This document shows, piece after piece, positions 1-10,819 of a DNA stretch of 64,000 bases. Numbering within the stretch: position 1 is the stretch's first letter; each line of letters opens with the position of its first letter. The position numbers and the translations under genes are program-made. The notes beneath the pieces were generated by a model. The model saw only the letters and a list, made by a program, of their open reading frames with translations, searched no databases and was not told the origin of the DNA. The stretch covers positions 57,841,705 through 57,905,704 of the forward strand of contig CM042012.1 in assembly GCA_023525715.1 (NCBI GenBank), read 5' to 3'. This DNA is from Cichorium intybus. Lineage: Eukaryota > Streptophyta > Magnoliopsida > Asterales > Asteraceae.

Positions 1-6
1 ATTTAA

Positions 7-1265
<1,259 letters not shown>

Positions 1266-1635
1266 TGATGTAACCAAACATCTGACACAAGTGCACAACC
1301 AAGTAAAAAAAGTTTAGCAATTCTTAAGAGAAGATTAAATCAATTCAAAAAGATTAACCAATAATACAAAACCATAGCAAAAATTAAAATTTACCTCAAA
1401 AATATAATGGAGATCCTTTGGTGTATATATTTTTAATATTAAAACTATAATATTTACCTAAAAATATGTATTTTTAAGATTAAAACTATAATATTCTTTA
1501 TGATATCTACGTAAATAAGGTGAACAAATGCTAGACTCCAATCAACAAAGCAAAACCTTCCTCTTTCTTTCTTGAATTGTAAACATTGATGAACATCAAG
1601 GAGAAAGGAGAGGGAAATGTTGATCTAGATTCCGG

Positions 1636-1702
1636 GTAGGGGGGAGGGGAGGGGACGGGACGGGTAGGGGGTAGGGGGAAGGTGAGGGGAGTGAGGGATG
1701 GA
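1636..1702 (+). repeat. G-rich minisatellite expansion in the left foldback arm
   Basis: Runs of 4-6 G separated by A, TA or AC on the plus strand. The matching place in the other arm (about 18470-18480) holds only one short C5 run, so the tract expanded after the arms formed. It has G-quadruplex potential. Confidence 0.8.
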
Positions 1703-2185
1703 GGGAGGTAAGGCCAAAATTAGGGGGTTTTTTAAGGAGAATTTTCAAAATAAAAACTACTGTATTTTATTAGAAAAAATCACTGTTTTATTCTTTTAAA
1801 GAAAAACCACAACTATTTTTAAAATTTTTCTGAAAACCCACAATATACTTTTTCTAAAACAACCACGGCTATTTATAGAACTTTTCAGAAAAACCAATGA
1901 TAACAAAAAAAACTTTTCAAAGAACATCATTTTCTATGGATATATATTTTTCAAAATACATCGTAATTTTCATCCTTAAAATAGTGTTCGTAAACCAATA
2001 GGTGAAATAATGGCTCGATTTTTTTATAAAAACTAAAATAGAACTGAAAATTTTGGTTTTTACCTTCGACAAATACAACGAGACCAAGACATACTTGTTA
2101 CTTTAATTACATATAAGAAACCAAATTGAACCCAAAAAAATTGTAAGACCCTAATCCCGAAAGGTTCGAGTTCAAAAGCGAAAAA

Positions 2186-4421
2186 TGTAACATCCTCTAT
2201 CTAGGGTAAATAATTTAATGAATAAAAATAATAAATTTAATAATTATAATAATTATCTAATAGTAAATTTAATTAAAATGTGAAGTTTGAAGAAGTAACT
2301 AGTCTAAAATGACTTAATAAGGGTATAAATGGAAATTCACCATATGGAGTTCTCGAAGAGGGACTTAGTTAGTATTAAATATTTTAGAAGTGATGGGGAA
2401 GGACTTCTAGTGCAAATATGATATAATCTAAGTTCTGGAGGGACTAGTTTGCAAAAACTGAAAAGGTGGGAGTTTAAGTTGGGGAAAAACCCCCGTTTCT
2501 CTTATAGATCACGATTTGAGAGGGAGAAGGTGAGAAGAGGGCGATTTTCAAGAGATTCAAGTGGAGAGGATTGTTTTTAGCAAGATCTAAGTGGTTTACA
2601 TCAACCAATTGAAGATTTGAGGTAAGAAATCTAATCTCCATGTTAGAAACCCACCATTTTGGGTAGATCAAGTTCAAATTCGGGTTTCATAGTTGGGGGA
2701 GATGAATTCTATGATCCCAAAGGTGTAGCTTATGAATCCTAATGATTATCTCTTTTCAATTCGATGGTTTCATGCTTGGAGAATCATTTGAATGTTGGTT
2801 GATACTTATGAACCCTAATTTTTGGGGAAAAACCCATCAACGGGTGAAACCTTGAGGATGAGATCAATTTGCATCTTAAATGAGTTCTATGAAGAGCTTA
2901 AGTGAGTTCCTAGTGATTCCAATTAATCGAAGAAGGAATCCCTTTAATTATGGACCAAATTGTTTGAATGGAATTGGATATTCCTTGATCTAAGCTCATG
3001 AAGTAAATTTGGAATGGTAACATGGATTTGATTCAATGGAGATGATATTGGATGGTTAAATAGAGTTTAATGATGCATTATTTTGGATTAGAATAATGTT
3101 CTTTCGATGGTTATGAGCTTAGAGAAGTGTTGGACCTTGAATTAGGTGAAAAGGAGTGAAAAGGACCAAAAATCGAGCTACTGGGCACTGTACACGACCC
3201 GTGCCAGGTCCACACGACCCGTGTGGATGAGTCTGGACTTACTGGTCAAATTCACACGACCCGTGTCAGCATGTACAGTCCAGAATAGTTGGGTTTTGAG
3301 CTTTTAGGGTTGGGATGTTGGTTCTAATGTTCAAGTAAACTCCTAGGACATGTTTAACTAATATTTTACATCTATTTAGTGAAGTTAAATAGCTTTAGAG
3401 TATTAGTAATGTTGGATGTTATATCTTGTAGGAGAAGAGTGATTGAGGTTAAAGCAAATAGGATAGCATCTTCTTGGAAACTTAAGGAATGTGAGTTACC
3501 GGGAGTACACATCCCTCTTTTAACCTTGTGTTTTATTACAACTATCATGCATACGTCTATGTGTTAAATGTTGCATAAACCTTATGTGTGCATGGCATTA
3601 AAATGAGTCTTTTTCAAAGATGATTACTATAAAATATTACAAAGAGGTTTTGAAAGATATTTGGACATCCTATCTGTGCATTGCATTACATGTAGGATGG
3701 GGGTTGACCGTGAGATACCTTGAGGACGAGTTTGACCCTTCTCAAACAAAGAGGGTGAGGAGTTAATATGAGTTTGACCCTTCTCTAAAATAAAGAGGGT
3801 GAGGAGTAGTTCCCGACATTAGGGAAATTGCATGAGGGAGTTGCTACCCCTCATGAGGCTAGTGTAATGGCCACTAGTCTTAGTTTCAACCCATACGGGA
3901 ATCAAGTATTATGCTCCGTGCGTTTGCTTGTGAACTTAGGTGGGTGCCATTGAGGTGAGATAGACTTTAAGAGGTGGACATGGGTTGGGATAGTTGCATT
4001 GCATTTGCATATCACGACCTTCTATTTTGAGAAAACCTTACGATGTTTTTATTTCAAACTATAAATGTGTAAGAGATTATTTTTGGAGGTTGTCTCGGGT
4101 GTTAAGGTTATCCTTTCCACTCATAATGAGATAGCCTCGGGTAACTCACTAGGCATTTCCATTGCCTAACTGTTTTGATGTGTACTCAGGTTTTGAATAA
4201 GAGTCGTGAAGAGGCGAGGACTTTTAGAAGACCACGGTTTGTGTGGCCATTTGGACCATGCTTTGTACTTAGATTATGATACTACCTCGCTACATGTTTT
4301 AAACCATCTTTTTTTAGTACTTTGGGACCTATTTTCCGCAATGATGAGACTATCTTTGAATTAATGATATTTTATGATAAATGATGTTTTAATTTACAAA
4401 TCCGTAGCGAGGGGTGTCACA
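2186..4421 (+). repeat. 5' LTR of the Tekay-like element
   Basis: Runs from TGTAACATCC to GTGTCACA. It contains three ACACGACCCGTG-type dyads between about 3188 and 3272, a splice-donor-like GAG|GTAAGAA at 2621, a stem-loop TAGGCA..TGCCTA at 4150-4168 and an acceptor-like CTCAG|G ending at 4189. Confidence 0.93.
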
Positions 4422-4424
4422 ATT

Positions 4425-4437
4425 TGGTATCAGAGCC
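4425..4437 (+). promoter_or_regulatory. Primer binding site (tRNA-iMet type), Tekay-like element
   Basis: TGGTATCAGAGCC lies three bases after the 5' LTR. It is complementary to the 3' end of plant initiator tRNA-Met. Confidence 0.92.
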
Positions 4438-4560
4438 TCGGTTTAAGTGAACTAGGTACTAGGATTAGTACTTAGACTTAAACTTAATGTGCTCACGAGT
4501 GAGGATTATGTATTAGCTAATTAATAGTATACTATAAGATTAATGTTCATCTTTCTCAAA

Positions 4561-5347
4561 ATGGTGAACACTCGTAGCATGGTTGATGGTCAAGGGGGTG
4601 GGGCCAGTGATGAAGCTCAATCTCAACCCATTTCCCTTGCAAGCATTGAAAAGATGATGCTTGACTTGATGGCGAAACAGGAAGAAAAGATGGTAGACAA
4701 GATGAAGGAACTACTTGAGAATCAAGAGACACGTTTGAGAGAAGAAATAAAGAACATGTTTGGGGATAACACCGCTTCGGGTGGGCAAGAGACAAGTAGC
4801 TCGTATGATGCATGCAACATGGGCCTCCTAGCAACAATGTGTCTCAAGACATGGTGACACCAATAAAGAGATGTAACTTCAAAGACTTTAACTCTTGCAA
4901 GCCACCTACTTACAACGGGACGTTAGATCCGGTTGTACTTCACAATTGGGTGATTGAAATTGAAATGGCTTTCTATGCTTGTCAATGCGGTGACGACCAA
5001 CGTGTGAACTTTGCAATCACTACTCTCAAGGAAACAGCTCTTGAGTGGTGGTTGGAGACTAAGGAAATGATGGAGATGCATGTGTTGGAGAGCCTAACTT
5101 GGGATGTATTCTTGGAGAAGATGAAGGAGAGGTTTTGTACTAAAGAAGAGATTCGTGATCTCGAAAGGAAATTCCTTGACTTGAAGAAAGAAAAAATGAC
5201 CATCACAGAATACAATGCCAAATTCCGAAAACTTTTGAGTTTTGCTAGAAGGTTGGCTCCGGACGAGGCCACTAAAGTGGATCAATATGTGGGAGGTTTG
5301 CCTTGGAACTACCGACTTAACTTTGAAGCTACTACTCTTGAAGTTGC
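4561..5347 (+). pseudogene. gag N-terminal part of the Tekay-like element (frameshifted, then interrupted)
   Basis: The ATG at 4561 opens a frame starting MVNTRSM, a usual start for this group, with a Glu/Lys-rich coiled segment. The frame is lost near 4810, and the retrotransposon gag domain continues in another frame from about 4812. That domain shows the ALEWW and W..F...F motifs (about 5030-5110) and a DQYV.GLP-like block near 5280. The reading is cut at 5347 by the copia insertion and resumes at 7999, directly after the duplicated GTTGC. The frameshift means it cannot make a normal Gag. Confidence 0.85.
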
Positions 5348-5732
5348 TGTTAAGTTGGTGAAGTTTTTGTTTTCAAAATTAGGCAAGTCTTTGGTGAAGG
5401 TTTTCAAAGTTAGGCAAGCCTCCTTCTTTGATTTGAAAAATTCACATTTCACATTAAATTAAGTATATTATATACATTCTCAAATGTATATAAATAGGGA
5501 GCTTCACTTGTGTTTTTAGATGCACCACAACACACAATACATGTAAAGGATTGAGTGTGTATCTCTTGTAATCCCCTCAGTCAAATAAAATCTAGTTGTA
5601 GCCCGTGGACGTAGGATTTGCACCGAATCCGAACCACGTAAAAATCCTTGTGTTCTTCTTGCTTTATTTTCGTGAGTTTGTGTGTGTGTGACAGTGTGTT
5701 TCCGCTGCGTGTACCCGGTCCGATTCCTAACA
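5348..5732 (+). repeat. 5' LTR of the copia gag-protease element
   Basis: 385 bp from TGTTAAG to CCTAACA. A TATA-like TATAAATAGG lies near 5489 and AATAAA near 5586. Confidence 0.93.
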
Positions 5733-5734
5733 AC

Positions 5735-5746
5735 TGGTATCAGAGC
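5735..5746 (+). promoter_or_regulatory. Primer binding site of the copia element
   Basis: TGGTATCAGAGC lies two bases after the LTR. It is complementary to initiator tRNA-Met. Confidence 0.92.
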
Positions 5747-5929
5747 TTCGGGTTTTGGAGGAGGTCTCGGTTTTAGAAATTAGAGTATGCTCTGTGGTTG
5801 CAGTTTTGTCTGATCTTCCACATCAGAAACTAATTTCTATTAATCGTATTAAAAGGTATCTTGGTACTTTGAAGGGTACTGTTCTGTCACACAAAAGTAC
5901 TATAAAATATTTGTCTCTTGTTTGTCGTA

Positions 5930-7486
5930 ATGGCTGAAGACAAGGTTGTAATCGAGAAGTTCAACGGTTCTGACTTTAGCTGGTGGAAAATGCAAATAGA
6001 AGCATTGCTATGTCAGAAAGATTTGGACGTGGTATTTGGAGACAAACCGGAGAAAATGGAAAAAGCTACTGAAGATGCGTGGAACTCAAAGGACAAGAAA
6101 GCTAAGGCGGTTATTACATTGTCGTTGGAAAGAAGCGTCGCTTTCAACATCATGAAGGAAACCACGGCGCGTGGTATGATGGATGCTCTGACGAACATGT
6201 ATGAGAAACCGTCGGCGGCTAACAAGGTGTTCTTGATGAGGGAATTGTTCACGACAAGGATGAATGAAGACAGCTCAGTTACGATTCATATTAACAATCT
6301 AAATTCAATTCTGTCCAGATTGTCATCTGTGGGAATTAAATTTGATAACGAGACTCAAGCTTCACTGCTACTTGCTTCACTACCTGATAGCTGGTCTGGA
6401 ACAGTAACCGCTGTTACAAGTTCAGTAGGGACCAGTGGTATGACTTTTGAAGGGGTTAGAGATTTGGTTCTTGGCGAGGATGTCAGACGCAAGAATCAAG
6501 GTGGATCTTCTTCTTCTGAGTTATTAAATATCGGAAGAGGTAGAGGGAATAGCAGGAATAGTGGGAGCAGTAGGAGTCGGGGAAGAAGTTCATCTAGAAC
6601 TTGGAAGAATGTGAAGTGCTGGAACTGCCAAGAGGTGGGACATGTTAAGAGTCAATGTCCAAAGAAAGAATTGAACATTGCTGGTGCTGAGGGTGTGTCT
6701 GAGGATGATGCACTGATACTAAGTATGGAAAACTGTGTAGACTCTTGGGTCATGGATTCAGGAGCTTCGTTTCACGCCATGGACAACGGAGAAACGATGG
6801 TGAATCTAAAAGAAGGAGATTTTGGGAAGGTACGGTTAGCAAATGACGAGATGCTTCTAGTAACGGGCATAGGAGATATTGATCTGGTTACTTCATTGGG
6901 AACTACATGGAACCTGAAGAATGTCAGGGTGATTCCGGAGCTGAAGAAGAAATTGATTTCTGTTGGTCAGCTGGATAAACAAGGACTGGAAGTAAGGTTT
7001 GGTGGTGGTAAATGGAGGGTGGTCAATGGTAATTCAGTGATTGCTCAAGGTATGAAGCGTGGGTCATTGTATATGGTTGAGGTACCTGCTGAGGGAAGTA
7101 TGACCGTCCCCGTTAAGCATGACAAAATCTGGTTCGCTAAATCTAGTGCTAAGAGAGTTCATTTTGCAAACATGAATTCTGGAGCCAAGGGGATGTTAGC
7201 TGAACGAGTCGGAAAGTCTAAACCATTCAGGGGATTTTGTGACAGTGGGAGCACGGGGTGTGTTCCGGGTATAGTTACAAAGAGCCGTTGGGTTTTGAAG
7301 ACTAAGACTGAAAAATTCTCTCCTGTTGGAAGTTTGCAAAGTTTGGAGAGTGTTAGTGGTCCTCGGTGTATCTCTGGAGCTGGTGGAGTGTCCAAACCGG
7401 TTGAGACAGAGGATGAGTCGGTGGTGGGATTAGCCACGACTGAGTTGGAGCTTGTAGGAGCTTCAACTGGCCCTTCTAGTACTTGA
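5930..7486 (+). CDS. Copia-type Gag-protease protein (518 aa, intact)
   Basis: The ATG at 5930 gives MAEDKVVIEKFNG, a usual copia Gag start. The UBN2/gag-polypeptide domain spans about residues 5-180. An Arg/Ser/Gly-rich linker is followed by a CCHC knuckle C-WNCQEVGHVKSQ-C at about 230, then an aspartic protease with the VMDSGAS active-site loop at about 274. After about residue 385 the protein does not enter the usual pre-integrase/integrase region. It continues with a Lys/Ser/Gly-rich segment of about 130 residues that I do not recognise, up to the TGA at 7484-7486. It has no frameshift or stop, unlike every other retrotransposon ORF in this window. It could supply particle protein and protease to a helper element, which is an inference. 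Confidence 0.88.
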   Translation: MAEDKVVIEKFNGSDFSWWKMQIEALLCQKDLDVVFGDKPEKMEKATEDAWNSKDKKAKAVITLSLERSVAFNIMKETTARGMMDALTNMYEKPSAANKVFLMRELFTTRMNEDSSVTIHINNLNSILSRLSSVGIKFDNETQASLLLASLPDSWSGTVTAVTSSVGTSGMTFEGVRDLVLGEDVRRKNQGGSSSSELLNIGRGRGNSRNSGSSRSRGRSSSRTWKNVKCWNCQEVGHVKSQCPKKELNIAGAEGVSEDDALILSMENCVDSWVMDSGASFHAMDNGETMVNLKEGDFGKVRLANDEMLLVTGIGDIDLVTSLGTTWNLKNVRVIPELKKKLISVGQLDKQGLEVRFGGGKWRVVNGNSVIAQGMKRGSLYMVEVPAEGSMTVPVKHDKIWFAKSSAKRVHFANMNSGAKGMLAERVGKSKPFRGFCDSGSTGCVPGIVTKSRWVLKTKTEKFSPVGSLQSLESVSGPRCISGAGGVSKPVETEDESVVGLATTELELVGASTGPSST

Positions 7487-7596
7487 TGATGAGGGGCGGC
7501 TGCAACTAGGAAATTGGCTGAGTCTTAGCTTGTTCTTTGGAACTGGAAGCTTGGAAGACTTGTTATAGGAGATTAATGAGAGATGTTCAAAATCTT

Positions 7597-7608
7597 CAAG
7601 TGGGAGAT
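7597..7608 (+). promoter_or_regulatory. Polypurine tract of the copia element
   Basis: CAAGTGGGAGAT immediately precedes the 3' LTR, as expected for the plus-strand primer. Confidence 0.8.
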
Positions 7609-7993
7609 TGTTAAGTTGGTGAAGTTTTTGTTTTCAAAATTAGGCAAGTCTTTGGTGAAGGTTTTCAAAGTTAGGCAAGCCTCCTTCTTTGATTTGAAAA
7701 ATTCACATTTCACATTAAATTAAGTATATTATATACATTCTCAAATGTATATAAATAGGGAGCTTCACTTGTGTTTTTAGATGCACCACAACACACAATA
7801 CATGTAAAGGATTGAGTGTGTATCTCTTGTAATCCCCTCAGTCAAATAAAATCTAGTTGTAGCCCGTGGACGTAGGATTTGCACCGAATCCGAACCACGT
7901 AAAAATCCTTGTGTTCTTCTTGCTTTATTTTCGTGAGTTTGTGTGTGTGTGACAGTGTGTTTCCGCTGCGTGTACCCGGTCCGATTCCTAACA
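7609..7993 (+). repeat. 3' LTR of the copia gag-protease element
   Basis: 385 bp with no difference found by eye from the 5' LTR at 5348-5732. Confidence 0.93.
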
Positions 7994-7998
7994 GTTGC

Positions 7999-8836
7999 CA
8001 TGAGGAAGGCAAGGAAGATTGAGAAGACATTAGAAGAACGAGACAAGGAGAGACCCCAATTTGCAAACAAGAGAAAGGAAGGTCACGACTCACGTGGAAA
8101 AGGGGCAACCGAACAAAAGAAACCAAAATATGATGGAAAGGGAAAGAGTGGTGAAGCCATATCCAAAGCTAAGGAAGATGGTACGTGTTTCAAGTGTGGT
8201 GAGAAAGGACATTTCTCAAACGCGTGTCCTAAGGGTTTCAAGTGCTACCAGTGTGGGGATTTCGGGCACAAGGCGAACGAGTGCACCACAAAGAGGAAGG
8301 AGAGTAGTGGAGGTGGGAGAAGTGAAGCACCCCGAACTCGAGGAAGGGCTTTTCAAATGACTGGAGAGGAAGCTAGGGAGAAGGCAAATGTGGTGTCAGG
8401 TATATTTCTTGTAAACTCTCTACCCGCTTCTATGCTATTTGATTCGGGGGCTACTTATTCTCATGTGTCACCCATTTTTGCTAAAAGACTACAATTACCC
8501 TTGCATAAACTTGAGTATGAGTTAGTGATAGATGTAGCGGGTGGTGTAAGCAAAATTGTGAGTAAGGAGATATCGCATGTAAATGTGGAGTGTAGTGGGG
8601 CGGAATTTTGGGTTGACCTTATACTTTTGGATGTTGGAGGATTTGATGTTGTGCTTGGGATGGATTGGCTTGCAAAGTATGATGCTGAAATTTTATGTGG
8701 AAAGAAGATGGTGAGAGTGAAAACACCCGAAGGTGAACCGATTCTTATTTATGGAGACAAAAGAAGAGTACCCACTAGTGTAATCAATGTGATGAAGGCA
8801 AGAAGATGTTTGAGAAAGGGTTGTCAATCTTACTTG
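7999..8836 (+). pseudogene. Tekay-like gag C-terminus, zinc knuckles and protease (interrupted fragment)
   Basis: The frame resumes directly after the copia target duplication. It shows two CCHC knuckles (CFKCGEKGHFSNAC and CYQCGDFGHKANEC, about 8189-8284) and an aspartic protease with LFDSGAT at about 8438 and VLGMDWL at about 8650. The frame runs to 8836, where a ~1.1-kb repeat interrupts it inside the spacer between protease and reverse transcriptase. Within this piece the frame is open. Confidence 0.87.
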
Positions 8837-9962
8837 GTGACACGCCTAGGTCGTCGTGCGGTAAAAAATAAGAAAAACCTAACACACACACTAGCACAAT
8901 GGCAGTCAGGGTCGATCCGCAGGAGCTACGTGGTTAGACTAAATGACAGATTACCAACTATAGTGTCACGCTATAGTCAGAGGACTTTTGTTTCCAAACC
9001 CTTGTCACAAAAACTCATAACCTAGATTATACAATTCCAAAACAAGCATAGACTAAGCTAAGCTTTAACCCAAACCTAGTTACTTTCTGAAATCAGAATT
9101 GCATCTCTAATTCAGAAGTAAACAAAGGCATTCAACAATCCAAACATAACCCAAATCAAGGTATGAACTGAACCAATAACTAAGATCCAATGGGACAGTC
9201 ACTGGCCAAGGTTCAAACCCTAAAAGCTAACCTAGTTGGCTACTGATTTCAGCAAGGGAAACAGTCCCAAACAGGGTCAAAATAACATCCAAACACAATC
9301 CAAACAAGCACAATCAAACATAAGCATCAAAACACTGAAAAACTAAGATTAATTGTAACCAAATGATTTTCATTAACCAAAACTGAATTCCAGTGGTCCA
9401 ATACAGTAACTAATGATATGAAACAGAAAACTAAAGTGCTCAAAGTCAGTGGTTGTCACTCCCAAAGACTTTAGCTACAAATGCTACTTACTACGAAAAG
9501 GAAATTAAATTATAAAACCTAAAATGCCAAAAGATGGTTGCTGAAAACGAATTCTTGGAGTCAAAGAGCCTCTACGGTCGATTTTTCACCAGGGTTTTGC
9601 TCAGGGTTTCGGCTGTAAATGCCTCTATTTATAGTTGAAATTTCCCGCAGCCGCGCCGCGCATTTAAGTGAACCACGGCGCGCGTACTTATCTTCTCCCG
9701 TTTTCTTCGGCCTTTGAATTTGGTTCACCGCCTTGAATCCGTGTCGCGCGTGCTTGATTCCGCGGCGCACGTACGTGTTTTCCTGATTTTATCTTCTTTT
9801 CCAAAATTTTTCCAATTTGTACGCTTTTGGTCCCTGTTTTCATTATTTTCTTCCAAACAAGTACTGGCACGAAAAGTGAGAATACCACGAGATATATGAT
9901 ATAATTTCACTAAGAATAGGGCTCAACAACGACTAAAATATGTAATATCACTAGGCGTTGTC
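8837..9962. mobile_element. Unclassified ~1.1-kb repeat, copy 1
   Basis: It splits the gypsy pol frame between ...TACTTG and TTGAAG, flanked by an ACTTG duplication (8832-8836, 9963-9967). The ends are imperfect inverted repeats, GTGACACGCCTAG against CTAGGCGTTGTC. It shares with the copy at 16084-17037 a GGGTCGA(T/A)CC block, a CTATAGTGTCAC.CTATAG dyad, a GC-rich block with repeated CGCG dyads, a minus-strand TATA box (CTATAAATAGAGGC) and the end GGCTCAAC.ACGACTAAAATA. No ORF of note. It may be a non-autonomous TIR element or the solo LTR of an unfamiliar family. Confidence 0.7.
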
Positions 9963-9967
9963 ACTTG

Positions 9968-10819
9968 AAGTATGTGGTAGATACCGTAAAGGAAAAGAAG
10001 ACTGTAGGGGATATTGAAGTAGTACGGGATTTTCCCGAAGTGTTTCCCGATGACCTACCCGGTTTGCCACCGGATCGTCAAGTGGAATTTCGCATCGATT
10101 TGGTATCGGGAACCGCACCGTTGGCCAAAGCTCCGTATCGTTTAGCACCCGCAGAATTGAAAGAGTTGATGACTCAATTGCAAGAGCTTCTTGATAAGGG
10201 TTTCATTAGGCCTAGCTCTTCCCCTTGGGGAGCTCTGATCTTATTTGTGAAGAAGAAGGATAGTTCCATGAGAATGTGTATTGACTACCGGGATCTCAAC
10301 AAGGTGACTATCAAGAACCGGTATCCATTACCCCGTATTGACGATTTATTTGACCAATTGCAAGGTGCAGGCTATTTTTCAAAAATCGATCTTCGGTCGG
10401 GTTATCATCAATTGAAAGTAAAAGATGAAGATGTAGAGAAGACGGCTTTCCGAACAAGATATGGGCATTTTGAGTTTCTTGTAATGCCTTTCGGGTTAAC
10501 TAATGCACCCGCGGCTTTCATGGATCTTATGAATCGGGTGTGCAAACCGTTTCTTGATAAGTTCGTGATCGTGTTTATTGATGACATCCTCATTTACTTA
10601 AAGTCGGAGGCGGAGCATAAGGAGCATTTGATGTATGCAAAATTTTCTAAGCGTGAGTTTTGGATTGGGGAAGTTCAATTCCTTGGGCATGTCGTGAATA
10701 AAGATGGGATTAAAGTGGACCCGGCAAAGATTGAAGCGGTAATGAATTGGGAGAAACCGAAGAATCCAACCGAAATTAGAAGTTTTCTTGGTTTGGCGGG
10801 ATATTATCGACGTTTATAG
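9968..10819 (+). pseudogene. Tekay-like reverse transcriptase domain
   Basis: It begins KYVVDTV and carries standard gypsy RT blocks: PYRLAPAE, CIDYRDLNKVTIKNRYPLPR, F.KIDLRSGYHQ, PFGLTNAPAAF and the catalytic FIDDIL at about 10573. After EHLM it jumps straight to YAKFSK, so about 13 residues usually found in the thumb are missing in frame. The frame ends at a TAG (10817-10819) in the G.YRRF.IEGFS block, consistent with a single-T loss. This RT is not expected to be functional. Confidence 0.88.

Larger units (their letters stand above)
5348..7993 (+). mobile_element. Non-autonomous Ty1/copia element with gag-protease only (TR-GAG-like)
   Basis: Total length is 2646 bp with two 385-bp LTRs that look identical base for base, and an exact GTTGC duplication (5343-5347, 7994-7998). 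A PBS, one intact gag-protease ORF and a purine tract are present. There is no integrase, reverse transcriptase or RNase H. It matches the idea of TR-GAG non-autonomous elements, which are mobilised in trans by a full-length partner. Identical LTRs imply a very recent jump into the older gypsy element. Confidence 0.9.

Noticed and set aside
3379..3567. 62-codon frame in the Tekay-like LTR, with its copy at 14034-14222
   Set aside because: Short, overlaps no known domain, and lies inside an LTR. It is present twice only because LTRs are duplicated.
8837..9962. Calling the ~1-kb repeat a CACTA element, Helitron or solo LTR
   Set aside because: The ends are not CACTA, there is no TC...CTRR with a 3' hairpin, and TG..CA ends do not abut an exact 5-bp duplication in both copies. 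Left unclassified.
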